From NCBI GenBank assembly GCA_020073185.1, contig JAIQFT010000024.1, positions 24,369-88,368 on the forward strand: a stretch of 64,000 bases of DNA. The letters run 5' to 3'. Of this stretch, positions 56,963 through 64,000 are shown piece by piece. Position 1 is the first letter of the stretch. Every line of letters begins with the position of its first letter. Origin of the DNA: Terriglobia bacterium (GTDB lineage: Bacteria > Acidobacteriota > Terriglobia > Terriglobales > Acidobacteriaceae). Position numbers and translations under genes: made by a program. Below the pieces are notes generated by a model that worked only from the letters and a program-made list of their open reading frames with translations, was not told the DNA's origin and ran no database searches.

Positions 56963-59251
56963 TTGGTGCACGGAATGGCGCCATTTCCATTTCTCCAGCG
57001 CGAAAGCTTATCCGACCTTGCCCGGCAGCTGTCGCTAACCGGCTATTCCCCCACCCTGGAACTCAGCGGGCTGCTCGCCGGCATTGACAACGTCCGCCAC
57101 GATGTCTTCCTCAGCCCCACTTTCGCCGAAGTCGTCCGCCTGCATGTGCAGCATCTGATCGCCGTGTACGGCAGTGTCGAGGATCTGGTCACTGCCGACG
57201 CGCCCCAGATCCCGCAGATCGCGCCCCCGTCGTTTCTCTGGGGAAAAGGCGAGCCGCCCCAGCCCGTTCCCAAGCCCGGCGCCGATCCCGCCGATTTCAA
57301 ACGCATGCTCACCGACCTGATGATCCTGGCCCTCAACTGGGCCAAGGCCGAAAGTAACCTCTCCCTCGACCTGCTCGCCCGCCTTGCCGTCATCAAGCTG
57401 CTGCGCACCGAGTTGACCGCGCAATACAACGGCATCCTCGAACGTTTGCGCGCCAAGGTCGCCAAGTACGAAAGTCCCCGCCAGGCCAACATTTATAAGG
57501 GGGTTGAATTCCGCGAGCGCTGCGCCGCCTTTCAACTCGCCAAGGGACAGTTGCTCCGCAAAGCCAGCCAGGAACTCTTTCAGACGCTGCGCGAGGTCGA
57601 GAAGGAAGCCCTCGCGCGCATGCGCCGGGCGCTCTTCGGTGGCGTCGATCATCCCGCCTACTCTTTGCTGCTCAATCGCCTGATGTTCTCCGAGGGCGGC
57701 CGCGACGATTCCATCAACGCCGAGCACTACGTCATGCTCGGCAACTTCGACAGCGATCCCGACCGTTTCAGTACCCTACAGGAAATCGCGCGTGTTTTCC
57801 TCGCGTCCCTGGATTTGCCGACTCCGGAAGGTCAAGACCACGTCGATCTTGATGCCCTGCTCAACATGCCCGACAACGCCCAGGAACTCGTCGCCGGCGG
57901 CTCCCCCGACGAATCCGGTCCCAAGGGTCGCGCTCAGAAGGCTTTGCTCGCCGCTTGGACCGACACCCTCGAGCGCAACGGGGTCATGGCCCACATCATC
58001 GCCGCCTACGAAGCCGCCCCCCTGCTGGCCGAGTATTCCCCGACCATCCATGCCCAGCAGCTCAAGAATGCGCTCATCAATCGCACCGAGTGCACCCGCG
58101 TCGAGCGCATGCTGGAAGAACACAGTCGCTTCTCGCCCGCCAATTTCGAGGCCGCCTTGCGCCGCCTCGACAACTATCGTGCTGCTGATCGTGCCAAGTT
58201 AGCCGGCCGCTTCTTCCGCGATTTCATGCGCTACCACCGCGACCTGCGCAGCCTGGAAGTGCTCAACCGGGCGCTCGACGCCGTCCATCTCATCTCCAAC
58301 CAGCGCCTGCGCGAGCTTTCCTCCATCAACAACACGCTCTACGAGTTCCTCCTTCCCCAGGAGCAGAAGCCGGCGGAGGAGAAGGTCATCAACCACGTCA
58401 TCCTCAAGGCCGACGTGCGCGATTCCACCACCCTGACCCGAACCCTCATGGAACGCGGCCTCAATCCGGCCTCCTATTTCAGCCTGAACTTCTACGAACC
58501 CGTCAACAAGCTGCTCCCGAAATACCAGGCGACCAAGGTCTTCATTGAAGGCGACGCCGTGATCCTGGCGCTCTTCGGATACGAAGGCCGGCAGGAATTC
58601 CCGGTGGCCCGCACCTGCGTCTTGGCCCGCGAGATCATCTCCATCGTCCGTGCCTACAACGACAAGTCGCGCGAGGGCGGCCTGCCCAATCTCGAGCTGG
58701 GCATCGGCATCTCCTTCCAGGCTTCCGCCCCCATGTACTTGATGGACGGCAATGCCCGCATCATGATCTCCAAGGCGCTCAACGAGAGCGATCGCCTCTC
58801 TTCCTGCAACAAGGGCGCGCGCCGCTGCCTCGCCGATGTCGAAAGCCTTTTCAACGTGTACTCCTTCAAGACCGTCGAGGACGAAGACACCGGCGGCAAT
58901 CCCGACGAGTTCCTCATGCGCTATAACGTCGGCGGCATCAACATCAACGATGAAGCTTTCCGGGACCTGCAGCAGGAGATCTCGCTCCAATTGCACGAGG
59001 TCGAACTTCCCACCCTCTGGGGAAAAGGAATCGTCCGCATCTACAGTGGACTGGTTCCCCTCGGCGGCGGCAGCTTCCATCGCATCGTGGTGCGCGAAGG
59101 CCGCATCCCCCGCATTGACGCCAGCGATTTTTCTGTCAAGAGCTGGACCGACCGCCAGTACTATGAGGTCTGCACCAACGAAGCCATCTACGAATACATC
59201 GAGGCCCACGCCGCGCCCACCGCCAACTCCGCCCACACCACCGGCGTTTGA
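56963..59251 (+). CDS. Class III nucleotidyl cyclase-like protein
   Basis: 762 residues from TTG 56963 (ATG 56975 is possible). The first 470 residues are helical with no recognised domain. The C-terminal domain reads VILKADVRDSTTLTRTL, VFIEGDAVILALFGY, LELGIGISFQASAPMYL and ISKALNESDRLSSC. This follows the class III cyclase pattern: metal-binding Asp in ADVRDS and in GD, and the transition-state Asn and Arg spaced as N-ESD-R. No signal peptide or membrane span, so a soluble signalling enzyme is likely. Whether it makes cAMP or cGMP cannot be told; a cNMP-binding protein is encoded at 10789. Confidence 0.75.
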   Translation: MVHGMAPFPFLQRESLSDLARQLSLTGYSPTLELSGLLAGIDNVRHDVFLSPTFAEVVRLHVQHLIAVYGSVEDLVTADAPQIPQIAPPSFLWGKGEPPQPVPKPGADPADFKRMLTDLMILALNWAKAESNLSLDLLARLAVIKLLRTELTAQYNGILERLRAKVAKYESPRQANIYKGVEFRERCAAFQLAKGQLLRKASQELFQTLREVEKEALARMRRALFGGVDHPAYSLLLNRLMFSEGGRDDSINAEHYVMLGNFDSDPDRFSTLQEIARVFLASLDLPTPEGQDHVDLDALLNMPDNAQELVAGGSPDESGPKGRAQKALLAAWTDTLERNGVMAHIIAAYEAAPLLAEYSPTIHAQQLKNALINRTECTRVERMLEEHSRFSPANFEAALRRLDNYRAADRAKLAGRFFRDFMRYHRDLRSLEVLNRALDAVHLISNQRLRELSSINNTLYEFLLPQEQKPAEEKVINHVILKADVRDSTTLTRTLMERGLNPASYFSLNFYEPVNKLLPKYQATKVFIEGDAVILALFGYEGRQEFPVARTCVLAREIISIVRAYNDKSREGGLPNLELGIGISFQASAPMYLMDGNARIMISKALNESDRLSSCNKGARRCLADVESLFNVYSFKTVEDEDTGGNPDEFLMRYNVGGININDEAFRDLQQEISLQLHEVELPTLWGKGIVRIYSGLVPLGGGSFHRIVVREGRIPRIDASDFSVKSWTDRQYYEVCTNEAIYEYIEAHAAPTANSAHTTGV

Positions 59252-59366
59252 TTGCTGTCGGCTTTTCTGTTGACCCACGCCCCGGTTGCACCTCCGCCGC
59301 CCGGCGCGTACTCTTATCGCGAACTTTCCTCGCGCGCCGTACGTAATGCCTTCCCAAGGAGCTTCC

Positions 59367-61547
59367 ATGCGCTTTCGCGTACTTCCCCTTGTCCTGCTGC
59401 TCGCCGCCATGGCATCCGCCCAACAGAAGCCGCCCGTCGCGCCCGTCCGCCCGGTCACCGACGACTACTACGGCACCAAGATTACCGACCCCTATCGCTG
59501 GATGGAGAACGTCAAGTCTTCCGAATTCCAGTCCTGGGCCAAGGCGCAGGCCACCTACACCCAGGAGGTGCTTCAGTCCCTGCCCGGCCGCGAAAAGCTG
59601 TTCCACCGCATCCAGGAGCTCGATAACGCCGGCATCCAGATCAACTCCTTCCAGGCGTTCGGCGGTCGCTACTTCTACCTGAAGGCCATGCCCGGCGACA
59701 CCAATCGCAAGCTCTACGTGCGCGAGGCCAAGTCCGGCAAGGAAACCCTGCTCCTCGATCCCGAGAAGCTCACCCAGGGCAACGTCCATTACTCAATTGA
59801 CTACCTCGCTCCTTCCCTCGACGGTAAGTACCTAGCCTACGGAATCTCGCCCGGCGGTTCCGAGGAGAGCGTCCTCCACATCTTCGACGTGGACTCCGGC
59901 AAGCAGCTTCCCGACACCATTGAACGCGCCAACTTCGGCGTTACCGGTTGGCTGCCCGACAACAAGTCGTTTTTCTACGTTCGCCTCAACAAGCTCGGGC
60001 CCAACGATCCGCCCACCGCCAAGTATCTCCGCGCCCTGAATTACCTGCACAAGCTCGGCGCCGACCCCGCCAAGGACGAGCCCGTATTCGGCTTCGGCCT
60101 CTCCCCGCAAGTCCAGTTTGCCGACACCGATTTCGCCATCGCCGCCTTTGCACCCGGTACCGACTGGATCGCCGGCGTGATTGCCCATGGTGTTCGCAAC
60201 GAGATCACCCTCTACTATGTCCGCCTCTCCGAGCTGAACGGCGCGAAAACTCCTTGGCGCAAGCTGCTCGATGTGGACGCCGATGTCACCAACGCCGACA
60301 TTCACGGCGACGACATCTATCTGCTCTCGCACCATAACGCCTCGCGCTACCAGGTTCTGCGCACCAGCCTCAAGCACCCTGACCTCGCTCACGCCCAGGT
60401 CGTTTTGCCCGCCGCCGAGCCTGTCCTGCGCGACCTCAAGACCGCCGCCGACGCCCTCTACGTCCAGCAACTCGATGGCGGTATCGGACGAGTCCTGCGC
60501 GTTCCCTACGACGGCGGCAAAGCTCAGCAGGTTCCGCTCCCGTTCCAGGGTTCCATCGATCAGCTCTTTGTCGACGAGCGCGCGCCCGGCGCCATCATCC
60601 GTACCGAATCCTGGACCCAGCCGCGCGTCACCCTCGCCTACGATCCCAAAACCAATCAACTCACCGACCTGAAGCTCGCGCCGCCCCCGCCGGTGGACTT
60701 CTCGCAAATCGAAGCGCGCGAGGTGAAAGCGCGCTCCGCCGATGGCACCATGGTCCCGCTTTCCATCGTCCTCAAGCGCGGCACCCCGCTCAACGGTACC
60801 GCGCCCACTATCCTCAACGGCTACGGCGCCTACGGCATTACTCAAGATCCAGGGTTCATCCCCACGCTGCTGTCCTGGCTGGAGCGCGGCGGCATCTTTG
60901 CCGTGGCCCACATCCGCGGCGGTGGTGAGTACGGCGAAGACTGGCACAACGCCGGCCGCATGTTGACCAAGCAGAACACCATCAGCGACTTCATCGCCTG
61001 CGCCGAATACCTCATTCAGAACAAGTACACTTCGCCGAAGAAGCTGGGCATCCGCGGCGGCAGCGCCGGCGGCATCACCGTCGGCGGCTCCATCACCCAG
61101 CGCCCGGAACTGTTCGCCGCCGCCGCCGACCTCGTTCCCGCCAGCGACATGCTGCGCTTCGAAACCAGCCCCAACGGCCCCGCCAACGTGCCCGAGTTTG
61201 GTTCCATCAAAACCAAGGACGGCTTCAAGGGCCTCTACCTGATGAGCGCCTATCACCACATCAAGGACAAAACTGCCTATCCGGCGGTGCTGGTTACCAC
61301 CGGCATCAACGACCCGCGCGTGGATTCTTGGGAGGCCGCCAAAATGGCGGCGCGCCTGCAAGCCGCCACTTCCAGCGGCAAGCCCGTGCTGTTGCGCATC
61401 GACTACGATGCCGGCCACGGCTTTGGCTCCACCAAACCGCAACAGGAACAACTCACCGCCGACACCTATTCCTTCTTCCTCTGGCAGTTCGGCGACCCCG
61501 ATTTCCAGCCCAAGCCCGCCGCCGATTCGCAAAAGGGGGGCCAGTGA
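59367..61547 (+). CDS. Exported prolyl oligopeptidase (S9A)
   Basis: 726 residues from ATG 59367 (AAGGAGC upstream). Signal peptide (RVLPLVLLLAAMASAQ), N-terminal linker typical of POPs (DDYYGTKITDPYRWME), a seven-bladed propeller (about 70-430), then the hydrolase domain. Catalytic Ser lies in GIRGGSAGGITVGG, Asp in GINDPRVDSW and His in DAGHGFGS. HIRGGGEYGEDWHNAG is the conserved block before the Ser. It cleaves short peptides after proline, probably in the periplasm, together with the M28 peptidase encoded upstream. Confidence 0.95.
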   Translation: MRFRVLPLVLLLAAMASAQQKPPVAPVRPVTDDYYGTKITDPYRWMENVKSSEFQSWAKAQATYTQEVLQSLPGREKLFHRIQELDNAGIQINSFQAFGGRYFYLKAMPGDTNRKLYVREAKSGKETLLLDPEKLTQGNVHYSIDYLAPSLDGKYLAYGISPGGSEESVLHIFDVDSGKQLPDTIERANFGVTGWLPDNKSFFYVRLNKLGPNDPPTAKYLRALNYLHKLGADPAKDEPVFGFGLSPQVQFADTDFAIAAFAPGTDWIAGVIAHGVRNEITLYYVRLSELNGAKTPWRKLLDVDADVTNADIHGDDIYLLSHHNASRYQVLRTSLKHPDLAHAQVVLPAAEPVLRDLKTAADALYVQQLDGGIGRVLRVPYDGGKAQQVPLPFQGSIDQLFVDERAPGAIIRTESWTQPRVTLAYDPKTNQLTDLKLAPPPPVDFSQIEAREVKARSADGTMVPLSIVLKRGTPLNGTAPTILNGYGAYGITQDPGFIPTLLSWLERGGIFAVAHIRGGGEYGEDWHNAGRMLTKQNTISDFIACAEYLIQNKYTSPKKLGIRGGSAGGITVGGSITQRPELFAAAADLVPASDMLRFETSPNGPANVPEFGSIKTKDGFKGLYLMSAYHHIKDKTAYPAVLVTTGINDPRVDSWEAAKMAARLQAATSSGKPVLLRIDYDAGHGFGSTKPQQEQLTADTYSFFLWQFGDPDFQPKPAADSQKGGQ

Positions 61548-61589
61548 TCGAGCCGTATGACTGATTGTGAGTATTAGAGGCGGTGGTTG

Positions 61590-61629
61590 CCCCACCCTTG
61601 TCGCTCCCGGGTTTGGAGCGACAGGGGGG
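61590..61629 (+). repeat. Constant-spacer palindrome 4
   Basis: Arms CCCCACCC...TGTCGCTCC (61590-61607) and GGAGCGACA...GGGGGG (61615-61629) around CGGGTTT. The CCCCACCC start matches palindrome 1; the spacer matches palindrome 5 exactly. Confidence 0.75.
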
Positions 61630-61664
61630 ATACTCCCTAAAAGACCGGGGCACTAGGAAACGAT

Positions 61665-61694
61665 AGGGCGGCAGCCGCGTTCGGCTGCCGCCCT
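61665..61694. terminator. Strong hairpin, probable terminator
   Basis: Perfect 13-nt arms AGGGCGGCAGCCG / CGGCTGCCGCCCT with loop CGTT, between the convergent prolyl oligopeptidase and membrane protein genes. No U tract follows on the + strand (CTTCCG), so a Rho-independent function is only probable. Confidence 0.55.
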
Positions 61695-61729
61695 CTTCCG
61701 TCAATTTAGCTGTATTGCTCCGAGTCCCT

Positions 61730-61754
61730 CAGAGTCTGCCCTGAGCGCCGTCGA
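61730..61754 (-). repeat. Dispersed 25-nt repeat, second copy
   Basis: The reverse complement matches bases 539-563 inside imuB at 22 of 25 positions (core CTGCCCTGAGCGC). The rest of the 61548-61854 gap holds palindrome 4 and the hairpin above, and no gene. Confidence 0.6.
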
Positions 61755-61854
61755 ACCGCTTTCAGACCTGTGGGTTTTCTGTCCTACATCACTGACGGTT
61801 GGCGGGTTTTCGGCAATCAGAAATGTTTTTCGTGAGACTTAGAATGTCCCCATC

Positions 61855-62304
61855 TCAACCCTTGCCCATGCCCCCGGACGGCCCGGCCGCTTGCGCACCC
61901 ATCGCGACTGTCTCCTGCTCGCCTGCAGCATAGCTGGGGCCCATCAGCTCGCGCAGGATCCACGAGATCTGTCTCACCGACTGCTCGATGTGCTTGATCT
62001 CCGCGGCTTTGCTGGTCGCTTGCGCCGAGTAAGAAATCACCTCCAGCTCGTTGCGGATCAGCTGATTGATGTTCACAACCCGATTCAGCTTCTGCCGGAT
62101 CGCGTGATTGCGTCTGCGCAGCCACCAGCTTCCCACAACCCCCACCAGGATGCCCAACATCAAGTCATCGGCCAGGTCGTACATCTCGTTGGATAGCAGG
62201 TGCGACAGCCACAGGTCGGACGTGTAGCCGAGGATCACCACCGCAGCTCCCAAAATCCAGGGCGCTGCCGTCGCTTGCAAGAGTTTGTGCGCGGAAGTTC
62301 TCAT
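61855..62304 (-). CDS. Small two-span membrane protein
   Basis: 149 residues from ATG 62304 (GGGAGAGGG upstream). Two hydrophobic segments (AAPWILGAAVVILGY; ADDLMLGILVGVVGSWWLR) are followed by a cytoplasmic coiled coil (IRQKLNRVVNINQLIRNEL, AAEIKHIEQSVRQIS) and a Gly/Ala tail. No family recognised. A longer frame upstream lacks conserved features. Confidence 0.6.
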   Translation of the reverse strand: MRTSAHKLLQATAAPWILGAAVVILGYTSDLWLSHLLSNEMYDLADDLMLGILVGVVGSWWLRRRNHAIRQKLNRVVNINQLIRNELEVISYSAQATSKAAEIKHIEQSVRQISWILRELMGPSYAAGEQETVAMGAQAAGPSGGMGKG

Positions 62305-62899
62305 CCCACCCTCTCCCTGGGCCGAACTTGCATCGCCATAGGGAACACGTGTGGGCAAAAACGCCGCCGCACAAGCGATGCCTGAGCTTAATTGTAGTTC
62401 CGGCAGTCCTCGCGCCGGCCTGTTTTCGCTCCGCTTAGGCAGCGAAAGGCAGCGAACGGCTTCCCGTTTTGGTTCTCGGGGACGAGTGCCTCCATCATGG
62501 GGGAGCCTGCAGCGGCCCACTCTTCAAGGCGGTTCTCCTTGACCTTTCGAAAGTCTCTACCCCGACTCTACCAAGAGCCGGGTCGAGAACCGCCCGGCGC
62601 CGTGGCGAATTCGTTGCTTTGGTTGATACGGACCGCCGATTCGTGAAACTCGTCGACCGCTGTGCGCTCCTGGAGCGGGTCCGAGACGACAAGTGGAAAC
62701 GGCGGGATCGTGGAGCGGCGACGGAGTAGCGCGGCCGGAACGCGCCCCTTCACTTCCGCAGTTGAAGATCTTGTCGTGAACAAAAGAGTGGATTGTTGGA
62801 CTGCTGTCGCTTTTCGAATAAGGACAGGTACGTCCAAGTTGCTCTGTTGTCAACGATCGCGTCCTGCTGAGCCCCGCATTTGCAGGTAGAATTCCAGGC
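62305..62899. other. Intergenic region without recognised gene
   Basis: About 595 bases between divergent genes. An inverted pair GGCGGTTCTC (62530-62539) / GAGAACCGCC (62584-62593) is the only clear structure. Several open frames exist but none shows protein-like sequence. Confidence 0.45.
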
Positions 62900-63853
62900 A
62901 TGAGGCATCGATTTTGGTCCCGCGCTGCTGCCCCGGAACAGAGCGCAACGCGTGTGCGACTTTCTCATGCGATTGCGATTGCACTCCTGCTGTGCGCCGC
63001 CGCAGCCATCGTACAAGCTACCCAGCCTGCCAAGCCCGGTGTGACGCTCGAGCAGGTTGCGCTGACAACTTCCGACGGCGTGCGCCTCAGCGCGATCGTG
63101 TACCGCCCCGCTGCTGTGCCCAGACCGGTTGGGCTAATGCTGGTGCATGGCTTTGGCGCAAACTTTTACGAATCGTATTTCCCCTATCTCGGCCGAACCG
63201 CGGCCCAACATGGCATGGTCGTACTCGCGCTCAACATGCGCGACCACGATACCGGCCCTAAGATTTGGGACTTCGCCGACAACCAAGCCGACATCGCCGC
63301 CGGCGTCGAGCACCTGCATAGCCTGGGAGCTAAGAAGATCGTGTTGCTGGGGCAGAGTATGGGCACCAACCGGGTCCTCTATTACCAGGCAGCGTCCAGT
63401 GATCCGACCGTAGCCGCCACCGTGCTCGTCAGCGGGCCGGGCAACTTGTTTCAGTGGAATGTCTGGCAGTTTGGACAGAAAACGGCGCAGGAGACGGTCA
63501 GCGACGCGCTCCGTATGCAAGCCGAGGGTCACGACCGCGATCTGATGCTGGTGGATTTGGGCCCTCTGGGAAAAGCTCTCTACACCCCGCGGTATCTCCT
63601 CAGCCTGCGCGGCCCCTCCGCCAAATCCGATCCCTACCAGAACATTCAGAAGGTGAAGAACCCGGTCCTGATCCTGCAGGGCAAGGCCGACAAGTTGATC
63701 GAGCCGGAGATTGCGGAACGGCTGCACAAAGCGGCGGTGAATAATCCCAACGTCACTGTGCAGTACGTGGATGGTGCCAACCACGGCTTCGCGTCGCAAC
63801 AACCCCTGCTCGCCGACCGCGTGCTGGACTGGATTAAGTCAGTCCTCCCCTGA
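62900..63853 (+). CDS. Exported alpha/beta hydrolase
   Basis: 317 residues with an N-terminal hydrophobic segment (AIAIALLLCAAAAIVQA) preceded by basic residues, so exported or anchored. Hydrolase core: VGLMLVHGFGANFYE (oxyanion HGF), IVLLGQSMGTNRVL (nucleophile Ser in GQSMG), VLILQGKADKLIEPE (acid Asp) and VDGANHGFASQ (His). It resembles dienelactone hydrolase/BAAT-type esterases. Substrate unknown. Two repeat palindromes follow it within 110 nt. Confidence 0.85.
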   Translation: MRHRFWSRAAAPEQSATRVRLSHAIAIALLLCAAAAIVQATQPAKPGVTLEQVALTTSDGVRLSAIVYRPAAVPRPVGLMLVHGFGANFYESYFPYLGRTAAQHGMVVLALNMRDHDTGPKIWDFADNQADIAAGVEHLHSLGAKKIVLLGQSMGTNRVLYYQAASSDPTVAATVLVSGPGNLFQWNVWQFGQKTAQETVSDALRMQAEGHDRDLMLVDLGPLGKALYTPRYLLSLRGPSAKSDPYQNIQKVKNPVLILQGKADKLIEPEIAERLHKAAVNNPNVTVQYVDGANHGFASQQPLLADRVLDWIKSVLP

Positions 63854-63881
63854 CCTTGTTGGGGGGGAAGTCGGACGGTGG

Positions 63882-63912
63882 CCCACATCTGCCCGGGTTT
63901 GGCAGATGTGGG
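63882..63912 (+). repeat. Constant-spacer palindrome 5
   Basis: Perfect 12-nt arms CCCACATCTGCC / GGCAGATGTGGG around CGGGTTT; arms identical to palindrome 2 inside mutY, 9.8 kb away. Confidence 0.88.
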
Positions 63913-63933
63913 ACAGGGACGGCACAATTGGTA

Positions 63934-63955
63934 GGTCATGGCTTCAGCCATGACC
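63934..63955. repeat. Hairpin GGTCATGGC-TTCA-GCCATGACC
   Basis: Perfect 9-nt arms with loop TTCA, followed by GGCGCGCAGCGCC, a second dyad. Same loop as at 19027-19050 and 42381-42400. Confidence 0.7.
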
Positions 63956-64000
63956 GAGGCGCGCAGCGCCGAGTCCGTCAGGACGCCAGTACATAGCCCG

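Overview
The window is a GC-rich, densely coding bacterial chromosome segment. Gene content points to the phylum Acidobacteriota (Terriglobia/Koribacter-like). Indicators are an imuB-dnaE2 mutagenesis pair, a DUF2934 protein, a compact ccmF-ccmH module, many secreted peptidases and lipoproteins, a VPS10/BNR-repeat exoprotein, and two radical SAM proteins resembling the tetraether/membrane-spanning-lipid synthase group. This assignment is inferred from gene content and style. No rRNA is present; the only RNA gene seen is a tRNA-Val(CAC).

Layout. 1-4.7 kb: 3' part of imuB, then dnaE2 (translesion mutasome). 4.9-6.1 kb: DUF2934 protein and two single-domain response regulators. 6.4-11.3 kb: cytochrome c maturation operon (ccmF, ccmH, ccmI-like, exported membrane protein) and a cNMP-binding protein. 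11.4-16.8 kb: SpoIIE-type phosphatase, thioredoxin reductase, proline dehydrogenase. 16.8-21.8 kb: an orphan AT-richer gene with a nuclease-like motif, a GT39-type transferase, an NCS1 permease divergent from a MarR regulator. 22-25.3 kb: SirB1-like protein and an ECF sigma / anti-sigma / DUF3106 operon. 25.4-29.2 kb: tRNA-Val, esterase, receiver-like protein, HIT protein, RlpA lipoprotein. 29.6-39.1 kb: two Tes/MSS-like radical SAM genes bracketing a REP-associated transposase with its REP palindromes, an unknown gene beside a gene remnant, and a large BNR/VPS10-like protein. 39.4-53.1 kb: exported proteins and two consecutive copies of a minor-pilin module (GspH/FimT-, PilV-, PilW-, PilX-like, plus a coiled-coil exported protein), apparently an old tandem duplication. 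53.1-63.9 kb: mutY, a thiol peroxiredoxin/TlpA-like protein, M28 peptidase, a class III cyclase-like protein, prolyl oligopeptidase, small membrane protein and alpha/beta hydrolase.

The most striking property is the abundance of palindromic repeat elements of several unrelated families. They sit in intergenic gaps and also inside genes without breaking the frame. ImuB, DnaE2, MutY, RlpA and the VPS10-like protein all carry extra residues that are translated repeat. One family, a REP with a 4-nt loop, surrounds a RAYT transposase gene and has one further identical copy translated inside the VPS10-like gene. Another family has arms that vary from copy to copy but a nearly constant 7-nt spacer (YGSGKTT), with five copies between 53.9 and 63.9 kb. 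This resembles the Rickettsia palindromic elements in behaviour and is the best candidate here for something not yet described.
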